64,000 nt of DNA from DTU053 sp012520115 (GCA_050953725.1 JBMNNB010000003.1:558001-622000); one strand, 5' to 3'; shown: positions 34,965 to 44,634, counted from the first letter of the stretch. The notes: a model not told the origin generated them from the sequence alone. Numbers and translations are program-made.

Positions 34965-35573
34965 GAATTTTCCTCCAACCTAAAAACTATTCATATTCGC
35001 CGCAAAAGATTACGGAAAAATAAAAAAATCAATAGAAAAAACCTACAATATTTTAAGAATTTTTTTATGCAATTTTTATTCCTTTTAGTATAATCGGTAA
35101 AGATAATAAAACCCGTAGTATATGGAAACTTGTGTTCAAAAGTTATGAACAATCCTCTGATTTTTAAAAAAACGCCACCATATCAACGCTTTTTGGCTTA
35201 GTTATAGACACTTTCGACAGAGTTATTAACATTTTCGTTCAAAAAGTCAATATACAAATAGTATAAGAATTTTCACAAACAGATTCGCAATTAAAATCCA
35301 AAGATTTTTCGCAGTCGGCAGAAAAATGTCAAATAATACCAATGCGTGTCAAAGCGTGGAAGATAAAAAAATGAGGAAAAATATATAATAATTGATAAAA
35401 TTTCGGAGTAAAAACTCTGATTCGGGGGTAAAATATCCTTTGACATTTTGACGTTTTCCACTTAGATTGTCAAAATTTTATCCAAAATTTTTAATTCGCC
35501 GAAAATTGTGGAATATAAAGGTCCGTAAGGGAAACAATAGGAATGTGCAACATTAAAAGCGGGAGGGCAGCGC
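34965..35573. other. AT-rich 609-base non-coding block
   Basis: No open frame with a ribosome site was found. The stretch is much richer in A/T than its surroundings and contains several TTATNNACA words (35143, 35202, 35223), TTATCCAAA at 35478, and a likely promoter at 35440-35468. It separates a leftward from a rightward gene, so part is ordinary promoter DNA, but the length is unusual for this tightly packed region. Confidence 0.5.
35440..35468 (+). promoter_or_regulatory. Predicted sigma-A promoter of the small membrane protein gene
   Basis: TTGACA (35440-35445), 17-base spacer, TAGATT (35463-35468). Confidence 0.45.
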
Positions 35574-35855
35574 ATGATAAAAGGCGTAAACAGACAGGTG
35601 GTCGATGTCTCCGAGACCGGCAGTGAGTATTTTGAGAGGGCGCTGTTTTTTGTAAAGCCCGAGTTTTCCGGTTTTAGCGAGGGCAAGCTGAAGGAGAAGG
35701 CGCAGCAGATTGTGAAAAGCGCCTCCGCCCCGCCGAAGTCCAAGGTGAAAAGGGGCAGGCTGCACTATCTTGTCGTTGCGCTGAAATACTTCGCTGCGGC
35801 TGCCGGCGGCGCTGCCGTTACCGTGATACTTTCCGCTATATCCACTTCTATATAA
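35574..35855 (+). CDS. Small membrane protein of unknown function
   Basis: This encodes 93 residues: a hydrophilic N-terminal part (YFERALFFVKPEF), a basic stretch (KSKVKRGR) at about 55-62 and one C-terminal membrane helix (about 67-90), making a tail-anchored layout. I do not recognise a family. The ATG has GGGAGGG upstream and a terminator follows, which supports a real gene. Confidence 0.75.
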   Translation: MIKGVNRQVVDVSETGSEYFERALFFVKPEFSGFSEGKLKEKAQQIVKSASAPPKSKVKRGRLHYLVVALKYFAAAAGGAAVTVILSAISTSI

Positions 35856-35880
35856 AAAGCCAGTTTTCCGCATCTAAAGC

Positions 35881-35912
35881 AAACCCCGATTCGGCCCGGG
35901 GTTTGTTTTTTT
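35881..35912 (+). terminator. Intrinsic terminator
   Basis: AAACCCCG pairs with CGGGGTTT around an 8-base loop, followed by GTTTTTTT. Confidence 0.88.
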
Positions 35913-35939
35913 GTCAATGCATCTGAGGAGACAACATAA

Positions 35940-36560
35940 TTATCTTCAATCCGTTAAACGCCCGCGTGTGGTGGGTTTTGCGCCCGCCGTGTGCGGTCGG
36001 TCGGTGCGCCCGCCGGGTGCTGTGCGCCATGTCTGGGCGGCGGGTGTTTGTCCGCCGTGGTCGGGGGGGTGTACTCGCCGTGACCGTATGGCGGGTGTGC
36101 TTGCCGCAGTGGGGCGTTGCGCCCGAAGGCGGGGTGCGCCGTGGCTGGGAGGCGGGGCGTTTGCCCGCCGTTGTTTGGGTTGTTGCGTCCGTCAGGGTCA
36201 GCGGTCGGTGCGCCCGCCGTGCGCAGGGGTATTTCCAACGAGGTGCACCGCGGGTCGTGGGGTGCGCCGTGGCGTGGCGGAGGCGGGGCGTTTGCCCGCC
36301 GTTGTTTGGGTTGTTGCGTCCGTCAGGGTCAGCGGTCGGTGCGCCCGCCGTGCGCAGGGGTATTTCCAACGAGGTGCACCGGGGTCGTGGGGTGCGCCGT
36401 GGCGGGGCGGAGCTGTTACAACAGTGGGAATAGTACGCCCGCCGGAGTGTGGATGTGTTCCGCTGGTCGTGGGCGGCACTTCCCCATCGGGGCGGTCGGT
36501 GCGCCGCCGGGCGGGGTGCGCCCGTGGCGGGGAGGCCATCGTAGGCTGGCGAAGCTCGGC
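35940..36560. repeat. GC-rich non-coding repeat island B with 131-bp tandem duplication
   Basis: About 620 bases between convergent genes, made of recurring words such as GTGCGCCCGCCG and GCGGGGCG. Two units of about 131 bp (36151-36281 and 36282-36411) are nearly identical, differing by a few bases and a 1-bp deletion. Long open frames on both strands read as Arg/Pro/Gly/Cys-rich strings with no ribosome site, so they are judged non-coding. Confidence 0.75.
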
Positions 36561-36565
36561 ATGGC

Positions 36566-37843
36566 TCAGTGCTTGCCCTTTATTTTCTCCCAGTACTCCC
36601 TTGCGGCCTGTTCGGTTTTGTTGTCGCCGTAGCTGTAATACTTCACGCCCTTTAGCGCATCGGGCAGGTACTGCTGCCTGACCCAGTGATTCTCAAAACT
36701 GTGGGGATACTTGTAAAACTGCCCCTTGACCTTTGCGTCCTCGCCGTCAAAGTGCTTGTTCTGAAGCTGCCTCGGAACAGGCCCGCTCTTTCCGCTCCTG
36801 AGGTCGCCGATAGCCGCATCTATGGCAAGGTAGGCGGAGTTGGACTTGGGCGAATTGCAGACAAGGACTACCGCATCCGCAAGGGGTATCCTCGCCTCAG
36901 GCAGTCCCACCTGAAAGGCCATGTCAACGGCTGCCTTCACTATGGGAATTATCATCGGGTAGGCAAGTCCCACGTCCTCCGCCGCAGTGACCATCAGCCG
37001 CCGTGCCGCAGAGGGCAGGTCCCCCGCCTCGAGTATCCTCGCAAGGTAGTGCAGCGCAGCATCCGGGTCAGAGCCCCGCATGGACTTCTGGAAGGCGGAC
37101 AGCAAATCATAATGCTCGTCCCCTTCCCTGTCGTATCTGATAGGGCTCTTGTCAAAGAGCTTTTTTACGTTTTCAAGGCTTATATTTTTGCGCTGAGGGT
37201 TGTCCTCGTCTCCCATAGCGGACAAGGCGGCCATTTCCGCAGAATTAATAGCCCGCCTTACATCTCCGCCGCTTACTAAAGCTAAATGCTCCGCCACTCC
37301 CGCCTCGACCGTGTACTCCTCGCCCCGCTCCTTATGCAAAAACTTAAAGGCACGGTTTACGGCCAAAACGGCATCGTCAATTGTCACCGCCTTGAACTCA
37401 AAGACAAAGCAGCGGCTTAAAACCGCAGGATAAACATAGAAATAGGGGTTCTCGGTGGTGGCGGCAATCAGCGTAATGTCGCCGTTCTCGATATGCTGCA
37501 AAAGCACCTGCTGCTGCTTTTTGTTAAGGTACTGAATCTCGTCAATATACAGCAGCGTTCCGTTCATGGCGGCAAGGGAGTCAAGATTCGCCACGACCTC
37601 CTTAATGTCCGCAGTGGACATACTGGTGCCGTTGAGCTTATAGAGCTGTTTATGGGTGTTCTTTGCGATTATCCCCGCAAGGGTGGTCTTGCCCGTACCC
37701 GGCGGGCCGTAAAAAATAAGGTTCGGGATGTTCTCCTGCTCCAGCACATTCCGCAGAGCCGCTCCCTTTGACAAAAGGTGCGGCTGACCTATCATATCCT
37801 CTAATGTCTGAGGTCTCATTCTCTGGGCTAAGGGTGCAGACAT
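36566..37843 (-). CDS. rarA: Replication-associated recombination protein A (AAA+ ATPase)
   Basis: This encodes 425 residues. Walker A GPPGTGKTT is at about 46-54, Walker B LLYIDEIQ at about 98-104, sensor 1 AATTENP near 128, and the C-terminal MgsA_C domain follows (RGSDPDAALHYLARILEAG). RarA/MgsA is a clamp-loader-like ATPase acting at stalled replication forks. It is 13 bases downstream of nth in the same direction, so the two are co-transcribed. The 3' end abuts repeat island B. Confidence 0.95.
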   Translation of the reverse strand: MSAPLAQRMRPQTLEDMIGQPHLLSKGAALRNVLEQENIPNLIFYGPPGTGKTTLAGIIAKNTHKQLYKLNGTSMSTADIKEVVANLDSLAAMNGTLLYIDEIQYLNKKQQQVLLQHIENGDITLIAATTENPYFYVYPAVLSRCFVFEFKAVTIDDAVLAVNRAFKFLHKERGEEYTVEAGVAEHLALVSGGDVRRAINSAEMAALSAMGDEDNPQRKNISLENVKKLFDKSPIRYDREGDEHYDLLSAFQKSMRGSDPDAALHYLARILEAGDLPSAARRLMVTAAEDVGLAYPMIIPIVKAAVDMAFQVGLPEARIPLADAVVLVCNSPKSNSAYLAIDAAIGDLRSGKSGPVPRQLQNKHFDGEDAKVKGQFYKYPHSFENHWVRQQYLPDALKGVKYYSYGDNKTEQAAREYWEKIKGKH

Positions 37844-37856
37844 ATTGCTCCTCCCT

Positions 37857-38603
37857 TCATTTCAGCTCAAAGTAGTACAGGCAAAAGTCTTTTAAGGTGC
37901 AGTCCCCGCAACGTGGCTTTCTTGCGTCGCAGACCGCCCTGCCGTGCAGCACGCAGCGGTGACAGAAGTCATTGCTCTCTGAAGGGTCAAGCAGCTCCTT
38001 TAGGCGAAGCTCCACCTTTAACGGGTCTTTTGCGGACACAAGACCGAGCCTGTTTGAAATCCTGATTAAGTGCGTGTCCGCCACGACAGCCGGCTTGCCG
38101 TAGACATCGCCCACAATGAGGTTTGCGGTCTTTCTGCCCACGCCGGGCAGGCGGGTCAGCTCCTCAATGCTGTCGGGAACCCTGCCGCCGTACTCTGTCA
38201 GCACCATATTCGCCATGCCTATTATGTCCTTCGCCTTCTGCCTGTAAAAGCCGCAGGAGTGTACAAGCTCCTCAACCTCCGATTGCTCGGCCTTTGCAAA
38301 GGCCTCTATTGTCGGGTACTTTTTAAACAGTGCGGGGGTTATCATATTGACCCTCGCATCGGTGCATTGGGCGGAAAGGCGTGTCGCTACAAGCAGCTGG
38401 AATGGCTCCTCTGCCACAAGCGAGCAGACTGCGTCAGGGTATAACTCTTTTAATGCCGCCGCAGCAAGCCTTGCCCGCTCCCTGTCCTTAAAGCCGTCCT
38501 TAGCCTTTTTGGGCTGCCTGCTTGTCCCGACTTTGCGGGCGGGGGCTACTTTTGCTGTGCTATTTATCTTTTCGGGCTTCTTTGCCTTCGTTTCCTTTTT
38601 CAT
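37857..38603 (-). CDS. nth: Endonuclease III
   Basis: This encodes 248 residues from the ATG at 38603 (AGAGG upstream). The helix-hairpin-helix LPGVGRKTANL holds the catalytic Lys K158, the catalytic Asp is D176 (VADTHL), and the 4Fe-4S cysteines are C225, C232, C235 and C241 with the usual 6-2-5 spacing. The enzyme removes oxidised pyrimidines and cuts the AP site. The first 40 residues are a basic Lys/Ala/Pro-rich extension absent from the short E. coli form, perhaps adding non-specific DNA contacts. Confidence 0.95.
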   Translation of the reverse strand: MKKETKAKKPEKINSTAKVAPARKVGTSRQPKKAKDGFKDRERARLAAAALKELYPDAVCSLVAEEPFQLLVATRLSAQCTDARVNMITPALFKKYPTIEAFAKAEQSEVEELVHSCGFYRQKAKDIIGMANMVLTEYGGRVPDSIEELTRLPGVGRKTANLIVGDVYGKPAVVADTHLIRISNRLGLVSAKDPLKVELRLKELLDPSESNDFCHRCVLHGRAVCDARKPRCGDCTLKDFCLYYFELK

Positions 38604-38805
38604 ATGTACCTCTGTAAGACAATTTCTATAAATATTATACCACACAGCCTGTTGCTTGGCTATAAAACAATACCGGAAATGCTTTCAATTATAATATAAT
38701 GTCAAAAAAACCGCTTTTTAAAGTCCCCTGTCAAGCTGCATTCGAATAACATAATGAATAAGAGACACACGAATGCTGTCGGCAAACGTAAGCGGGAGGA
38801 TATTT

Positions 38806-39906
38806 ATGATTAACTTCAAAGACAGTGTTTTTTTCCTCGGAGGGAACACATCAAAAGGCTTTTATGCTTTTCTTTCGGAGCTGTATAATCCTTTTGACAG
38901 GTGGAGGATGTATATAATCAAGGGCGGACCCGGCACAGGCAAGTCGTATTTTATGAAGAAAATCGCCAAGGAGCTGGAAAAGTACGGCGTTGCGGTTGAA
39001 AGAATACTATGCGCCTCCGACCCGAACAGCCTTGACGCAATAATGTGCCATGAGATAAAGCTGTCCATAGCAGACGGTACGGCGCCCCATGTCTTAGAGC
39101 CTAAATTCCCCGGCGTAGTGGAGCAGATACTTAACTTCGGCGAGTTCTGGGACGAAACACAGCTAAGGGAGCGGGGCATGGACATCAGAAGCGCAACGCT
39201 GATGAATTCGGAGGAACACAAAAGCAGCGCAAGATATTTAAAGGCCGCCGCATCGATAGAGCAGGACAACAAAAAGCTGACAGCGGATATAGTTCTGACA
39301 GACAAAATACGCCGCTTTGCCCAGAGGCTTGCGGCAAGGGAGTTTGAGCGCAAAAAGGGCGTGCCGACACGGGAGTATATGAGATTCTTAAGCGCCATTA
39401 CCCCCGAGGGCATCATCTTTAAGGAAGACACCGCAGTTCGGCTCTGCCCCCGCTTAATAGCCATAAACGACCCCCTCAGAGCCGTTTCCCCCCTGCTTTT
39501 AAAGCATCTCAGAGACAGCGCAATGCTCCACGGCCTTGACATCATCTCCTGCCCCTGCCCCATGGACCCGGACGGCGGGCTCGAACACCTGCTCATACCC
39601 GAAATCGGCGTTGGCTTCATCACAACAAACCAGTACCACACCCTGCAAAACAAGCCCCAGCGCACCATCCACTGCGAGAGATTCATAAACGACGAAAAGC
39701 TCAAAACCGTCCACGGCAGACTCGTGCTTAACGCAAAGGTCAAATCCGAGCTTATCGAGGAGGCCATATCGCACCTTAGAAACGCAAAGGAATGTCACGA
39801 TATTTTAGAGTCCTTCTATATTGATGCTATGGACTTCGGCGAGCTGAAAAAGCTCTCGGAGCGGATACTCGAAAAAATCAAGAAGGAACAGGGCTTAGAG
39901 GATTAA
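38806..39906 (+). CDS. P-loop ATPase of the PRK06851 type
   Basis: This encodes 366 residues from the ATG at 38806 (GGGAGG upstream). The opening FLGGNTSKGF and Walker A KGGPGTGKSYF (about 39-49) match a group of uncharacterised ATPases common in spore-forming clostridia and bacilli. No other catalytic domain is visible. The role is unknown. It stands alone between a divergent nth-rarA pair and a terminator. Confidence 0.78.
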   Translation: MINFKDSVFFLGGNTSKGFYAFLSELYNPFDRWRMYIIKGGPGTGKSYFMKKIAKELEKYGVAVERILCASDPNSLDAIMCHEIKLSIADGTAPHVLEPKFPGVVEQILNFGEFWDETQLRERGMDIRSATLMNSEEHKSSARYLKAAASIEQDNKKLTADIVLTDKIRRFAQRLAAREFERKKGVPTREYMRFLSAITPEGIIFKEDTAVRLCPRLIAINDPLRAVSPLLLKHLRDSAMLHGLDIISCPCPMDPDGGLEHLLIPEIGVGFITTNQYHTLQNKPQRTIHCERFINDEKLKTVHGRLVLNAKVKSELIEEAISHLRNAKECHDILESFYIDAMDFGELKKLSERILEKIKKEQGLED

Positions 39907-39918
39907 AGCCGTTAACAA

Positions 39919-39946
39919 AGACCCCGTTAATTCGGGGTTTTATTTT
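39919..39946 (+). terminator. Intrinsic terminator
   Basis: ACCCCG pairs with CGGGGT around TTAATT, followed by TTTATTTT. Confidence 0.75.
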
Positions 39947-40095
39947 GTGATTTTTTCGGCGGGTAACAAATAGTATAATAAAGCAGCTATTCTGTTGCAT
40001 AATAAACACTCATATTGAAGAAGACAAATAATTGTGCTAATATTGATTATACTTAGATAACGGAAGCCCTAATCATTCAGCAAAGGGGAATAGAT

Positions 40096-40956
40096 ATGAA
40101 CTGTCCGAAATGCGGCGAAAATTACAGTGAGGAGCTTGCCACCTGCCCTAAGTGCGGAGCGAGCCTTGAAGGCGGGGCGGCTGAGAAGGAGCCGGATACA
40201 AAAACCGAAGCCGTGGAGGTAACCGACACAAAGCATGAGGCGGCGGGCGGATTGGACGAAAAGACCATGGACGCAGTGCAGGTCGGCTCCGTAGAGGAGG
40301 CTGTCGGCAAGCTTGCGGCGGCACAGATAGCAGACGAGGCTTCAAGGGACGAGCGGGAAGAAGCAGCCGGCGACGCAGCACCCGAGGATATTGCAGCGGC
40401 ACAGGCTGAGGCAAATGCTGAAGGCAAGTCTCAGACCTTTGATGAGTGGGAGCAGGAGCACAGGGAGTATTTCGACTATATCGACAACCTGAGAAAAAAG
40501 CCCGACAAAAAGTCAGGCTTCTTCGCATTAGCCAAGCTCCCCAAATACAAAAAGGCCATCCTCGGCGCATGTGCGCTCCTTTTGGTTGTTGCAATCGGCT
40601 TCGGCGGCTGGTACTTAAGCGGTACAATGAAGCTTAAAAAGGCACTTCAGAATGACTGGGCGCTTGTTGAGGACACAGACGACTTCTTTATAAGGGTCCT
40701 AAGCTTTACCGACAAGGATGTCACCTTCACCTTCGAGAGCAGGCTCGCATGGCTTAACAATACCATAGCCGTCTATGAATACACCGTCGTGTCGCCCACT
40801 AAGGTTAAGTTCGAGACCGGAGAAATCTCAAAGACGCTGAAGATTGAATTAAGCGACGACGGCAATATTATGATAGTCACCCCCTCACTGACAGACGACA
40901 AAACATCACAGACCTGGAAGGTCGTCGAAAAAGACCGGCTGCATTTCTTTAAATAG
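40096..40956 (+). CDS. Zinc-ribbon single-pass membrane protein
   Basis: This encodes 286 residues. The zinc ribbon at about 3-21 has CPKC twice. An acidic, Ala/Glu-rich linker covers about 25-120. A membrane helix lies at about 153-175, after a basic PKYKK. The C-terminal about 105 residues form a predicted beta-rich extracellular domain. This is a common layout for clostridial envelope sensors, but the function is unknown. The ATG follows AAAGGGGA. It is closed by a strong terminator. Confidence 0.8.
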   Translation: MNCPKCGENYSEELATCPKCGASLEGGAAEKEPDTKTEAVEVTDTKHEAAGGLDEKTMDAVQVGSVEEAVGKLAAAQIADEASRDEREEAAGDAAPEDIAAAQAEANAEGKSQTFDEWEQEHREYFDYIDNLRKKPDKKSGFFALAKLPKYKKAILGACALLLVVAIGFGGWYLSGTMKLKKALQNDWALVEDTDDFFIRVLSFTDKDVTFTFESRLAWLNNTIAVYEYTVVSPTKVKFETGEISKTLKIELSDDGNIMIVTPSLTDDKTSQTWKVVEKDRLHFFK

Positions 40957-40963
40957 CAATATT

Positions 40964-40997
40964 AAAGCACTTTGAGCAAAGCTCAAAGTGCTTTTTG
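40964..40997. terminator. Intrinsic terminator between convergent genes
   Basis: AAAGCACTTTGAGC pairs with GCTCAAAGTGCTTT around AAA, followed by TTT. The perfect 14-bp stem can serve both strands. Confidence 0.9.
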
Positions 40998-41008
40998 TAT
41001 GCCTTGAT

Positions 41009-43771
41009 TTATTCTTCCTTCGGCTTTTCTTCGGCTGCTGCGTCCCGCTCAGGCTCATATTCCGCTAATTCCTCAGCCGAGAAATCCGGGAAATCCTCCA
41101 CAGTCACAGCGCCTTTTTCGTAAACCGCATCGAGCTTGCTCAGCACTGCGGGGCGTTTTTTCCTAAACAGTACCAGCACCGCCGCAAGCATAAGGATTGA
41201 AACGACCGAGATTGCAATTCCCGCCGAAAGACCCTGCTGCTTAAAGCGCATCTCGATTCTATGGGTACCTGCACTAAGTCTGAAGGCCATCAGTGCGCCG
41301 CCGACCTTTTCAATCTGGTCCTCTGCCAGAGCCTTGCCGTCTACGGTTATCGTCCAGCCCTTGTCATAGGGGATGGAGGTGTAGACGAGCATATTTGAGC
41401 TAAGATTTATGTCGCCCGCCAGATAGGTCTCGTCAAAGTCTGTGAGGTTCAGCGTTCCGTTGCTCTGAATCTTATTGTAGCCCTCTATAAACTTATCCAT
41501 ATCAAGGCCCACCGCATAGAAATAGGCTGTACCGCTTGAGTTCTTGGTTATCGGCGCTTCCACTTCGATAACGTCGCCGGCCTTATGAACGCCTAAGTCC
41601 ACAATCATCTCACGGTCAAAGCTCTTGGTCTTTGAAAAGGCGGTGCTTGAAATCAGATATTTTTCCGCTCCGGAGCATTTGAAGAACAGATAAACATTCT
41701 GCGGCTTGGTAATCTGAATTTCAAGGGTAAAGGATGCGTCATCACTGCTGTTTGTTTTCCTGTATGCGAAGCTGCCGTTCTGAACGGAGCTGTCGGAAAT
41801 ATCGCCTAAGTTTGTGGTGTCGCCGACCGTGGGAGCCAGGTACTCGAAGACGTCCTGTGTTCCGGTGGCGAGCCTGAAGAAGTCGGACTGTACCTTGAAC
41901 GGGTCGTCCTCATTGGTGTCCCAGTCAAGCAGCCTGCCGCTTACGCCAAAGGCAAGGGGCAGCTGGTAGTTGTTCTCATAGGCCTTGAATTTTTCGTTGG
42001 ACTGTATCGGAACGGCCTTTAAGAGCCTCGGATTTATCGCAATCTTGTCGTCATTGTTCACGACATATTTAAGAGACATGGCCGCATTGTAGACAGGCGT
42101 CTGCATGTTATAGGTAAAGCTGTTGATGTTGTTGCCGAACATGCCCAGCTTCTTCTGGAGCTTGGACAGTTCCTGCTTTGCCATGGAGGAGAAGACGGAC
42201 AGGCCGTTATAGAAGTACCAGCTGTTGTCCATGCGGGTACGCAGATTCGTCAGCTCCATGCGGTAGAAGGGCGTCTTGTCGTATTCGTCAAGGGCTTTCT
42301 TGACGGTCTTGAAATCGTCATAGTCGGACACATAGTTTGCCTTTGCCTGTGTCATTGAGAAGTTCGGGCCCTCTGAAACGACCACATCCGTGCAGACGGC
42401 TATCAGAACAAGCATGGCGAGGGCAGACCTGTTGTACTTCGGGTTCTTGAAAAGTGCTATTACAATTACAAAGAGTACGGTCAGAGCAATGCTCGTCCAG
42501 ATTACCGTTTCGTCAACGTTCTTGGAACCCAGCTCCTGAACGATTACCACAAAGGCAAGCAGCGCCGCACCGGACAGCATTACGGTGCTCTTTGAGAACT
42601 CATAAAGCCTTACTAAGACCTTGTAAGAGAGCAGCAGGATAATAAACGAATATGCAAAGGAGAAGCGGTAGGGCAGGTCGTTCGGGAAGTGGAAGCCGTG
42701 CCATACATAGTTTGCATAGTTTGTGTTGAAGCTGAAGAAGAAAACAGCGATGAGAAGGGTACTCATGATTTTTTCCTTAAAGCTGATTTTCTTCGAGAAC
42801 AGATAAAGGGGTAAGAGGATTAGCGGCAGGATTCCGCAGTAGATATTGGGCAGCACGTCGTTACCGCTGGAACGAATTGTGGGCTCGACAGCCGCAAGGT
42901 GGTTTGCAAGGAAGTCGAAAATCTTGAAATATGACTTAAACTCACTCGGGAAGGTGCCGGAGGTGGCGGAGCTTTCCTTTAAGATAAAGAAAACCGGCAC
43001 AAGGGCAAAGGCAAGCACAAGGGCTGCTGCAAGCCCGCTTGCGGCGAAGGTAACACCCGAAAGTAAAAATCTCTTGCCGAGAGAATAGTTTGACAGATAG
43101 TAATAAAAGAAGTAGATGACGGCCAGAATGCATATCATATAGGCCATGTAGTAGTTTGAAAGGAAGATAATGGCGAGCGAAGCTATGAACATCATGGGCT
43201 TACCCTTGTTTATTATCCTCTCGATACCGAGAATCACAAGGGGGAACAGCGCCACTGCGTCAAGCCACATTACATTCCAGTAATAGGCTATGAAATAGGC
43301 GCTGAAGGCATAGAGAACGCCGAAGGCGGCGGTGGCATAGCTGTCCTTGCCCACTGACTTCTTTAAGTAATATGAAAAGAATACGGCGCTGAAAACAGCC
43401 TTCAGCAGAATCATCGTGGCAATAGCCTCGGGCATGTTCTTGTGTCCGAAAATAAGCATTATAAAGTTAAGGGGGCTTGAAAGGTAATTGAAATAGTTGC
43501 CCAAAAACGGCGAGCCGAGGCCGCTTGTCCATGAATAGGTAAGGGACATGCCCTTGACAATGCGCTCATAGAGCTCTGCGAACAGTGGGCCGTACTGGTG
43601 ATAAAGGTCCATTCTCAGTATGGTGATGTCCCCGAAGGGCTTCATCGAAAAGGCGGCGTAGACAAGCAGCATTATAATCCCCGCCGCAAACCCGCTTACA
43701 AGGGGGAATTTATTCGCCTTTACTGTTTTTGCGAATCGGCTGTTATTGAACTTACTCTTTAACTCTGACAT
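41009..43771 (-). CDS. YfhO-family polytopic membrane protein
   Basis: This encodes 920 residues with about 12-14 membrane helices. The first periplasmic-side loop has DLYHQYGPLFAELY and TSGLGSPFLGNYFNYLSSPLN, hallmarks of the YfhO family (GT-C-like fold). A large extracellular domain occupies about 480-860, with a last helix near 865-885 and an acidic tail. YfhO proteins are needed for glycosylating lipoteichoic acid in some Firmicutes and for colony traits in others. Its acceptor here is unknown. It has no obvious operon partner; a TetR gene lies upstream 129 bases away in the same direction. Confidence 0.9.
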   Translation of the reverse strand: MSELKSKFNNSRFAKTVKANKFPLVSGFAAGIIMLLVYAAFSMKPFGDITILRMDLYHQYGPLFAELYERIVKGMSLTYSWTSGLGSPFLGNYFNYLSSPLNFIMLIFGHKNMPEAIATMILLKAVFSAVFFSYYLKKSVGKDSYATAAFGVLYAFSAYFIAYYWNVMWLDAVALFPLVILGIERIINKGKPMMFIASLAIIFLSNYYMAYMICILAVIYFFYYYLSNYSLGKRFLLSGVTFAASGLAAALVLAFALVPVFFILKESSATSGTFPSEFKSYFKIFDFLANHLAAVEPTIRSSGNDVLPNIYCGILPLILLPLYLFSKKISFKEKIMSTLLIAVFFFSFNTNYANYVWHGFHFPNDLPYRFSFAYSFIILLLSYKVLVRLYEFSKSTVMLSGAALLAFVVIVQELGSKNVDETVIWTSIALTVLFVIVIALFKNPKYNRSALAMLVLIAVCTDVVVSEGPNFSMTQAKANYVSDYDDFKTVKKALDEYDKTPFYRMELTNLRTRMDNSWYFYNGLSVFSSMAKQELSKLQKKLGMFGNNINSFTYNMQTPVYNAAMSLKYVVNNDDKIAINPRLLKAVPIQSNEKFKAYENNYQLPLAFGVSGRLLDWDTNEDDPFKVQSDFFRLATGTQDVFEYLAPTVGDTTNLGDISDSSVQNGSFAYRKTNSSDDASFTLEIQITKPQNVYLFFKCSGAEKYLISSTAFSKTKSFDREMIVDLGVHKAGDVIEVEAPITKNSSGTAYFYAVGLDMDKFIEGYNKIQSNGTLNLTDFDETYLAGDINLSSNMLVYTSIPYDKGWTITVDGKALAEDQIEKVGGALMAFRLSAGTHRIEMRFKQQGLSAGIAISVVSILMLAAVLVLFRKKRPAVLSKLDAVYEKGAVTVEDFPDFSAEELAEYEPERDAAAEEKPKEE

Positions 43772-43899
43772 CTCAAACTCCTAACTTCCCATTAATTTTC
43801 AAGAGTTTACTTACAATATTTGACATTTTAACATGTAATAAGGATGATTTCAACTGCGGTAATAAGACTGACAAAAGCCTGACTTTGTCTCCCGCCGTC

Positions 43900-44469
43900 T
43901 TAAATTTCTTTACCTGCAGCAGGAAAAGCCGCAACACAGGCATTTATCAGGTTCTCCATCTCGTCGGTAACACGCCGGCGTGAGGCGGGGACTGCGTTGT
44001 AGGCGTAAAAGTCGAAGATTCCGCCCACAAGAAGGGTGATGTTCATAATCTCCCGAAGGTGCGTCTCAAGCTTGAACTCGTTTTTCTGGATTATCTTGTC
44101 AATCAGCCGCTTTTTAAGGTTGATAGCGTGCTTCGGGTCGGTGTGCTCTGGAGAAAGCTGCCTGTAAAGCTGCTTGTTCGTGTCCGCAAGGTCTACCAAG
44201 GCCTCGGCAAATTTCTTAGGATTTTTGAATAAATCCTCGTACAAAAAGCCGCCGGCGCTTTGGATAAGCGAGTCCGTATACTCGTCCGCCCACTGCTCAC
44301 GGCAGTCGTAGATGTCCATGAAATGCAGATAAAAGGTGCTTTTGCTTATATCCGCCTTCTCGCACAGCTCCGTGACGGAAATGCTGTCCGGGGACTCTCG
44401 CCGGGCAAGCAGTGCGCTGAGGGCTGCAAAAATATTGCTCCTGGTCTTTCTGATTCTGCGGTCGGTCAC
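43900..44469 (-). CDS. TetR/AcrR-family transcriptional regulator
   Basis: This encodes about 189 residues. The N-terminal helix-turn-helix has SVTELCEKADISKSTFY followed by LHF, a typical TetR recognition region. The C-terminal ligand domain is of the TetR_C clostridial kind, so the ligand is unknown. I place the start at the GTG at 44469, because AGGAGG lies 6 bases upstream; the ATG at 44475 is too close to that site. The next gene downstream is the YfhO-like gene, a possible target. Confidence 0.88.
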   Translation of the reverse strand: MTDRRIRKTRSNIFAALSALLARRESPDSISVTELCEKADISKSTFYLHFMDIYDCREQWADEYTDSLIQSAGGFLYEDLFKNPKKFAEALVDLADTNKQLYRQLSPEHTDPKHAINLKKRLIDKIIQKNEFKLETHLREIMNITLLVGGIFDFYAYNAVPASRRRVTDEMENLINACVAAFPAAGKEI

Positions 44470-44501
44470 CTTCATCCTCCTCTGCTTAAAAATACAAATA
44501 T

Positions 44502-44544
44502 ATTATATGGGTATGATAATAGAATATCAAGACGGATTTGACAA
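44502..44544 (-). promoter_or_regulatory. Two overlapping sigma-A promoters of the tetR gene
   Basis: On the minus strand TTGTCA (44539-44544) pairs with TATTAT (44516-44521), and TTGATA (44525-44530) with TATAAT (44502-44507). Both have exactly 17-base spacers, so the second -35 lies inside the first spacer. Confidence 0.55.
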
Positions 44545-44605
44545 GTTTCGAACATTGCCGCCCGTTTGCTATGATAATGTTCTTTGTAACATCTGATTTT
44601 GGCGC

Positions 44606-44634
44606 AAAAAAAGGGCAGCCTTAAGCTGCCCTTT
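44606..44634 (-). terminator. Intrinsic terminator of the EEP-family gene
   Basis: On the minus strand AAAGGGCAGC pairs with GCTGCCCTTT, followed by seven T residues. Confidence 0.88.

Noticed and set aside
34965..35573. Replication origin
   Set aside because: DnaA-box-like words are imperfect and expected by chance in AT-rich DNA, and no origin-linked genes lie near.
35940..36560. CRISPR array
   Set aside because: Repeats are long and contiguous, with no short regular repeat-spacer pattern and no cas genes.
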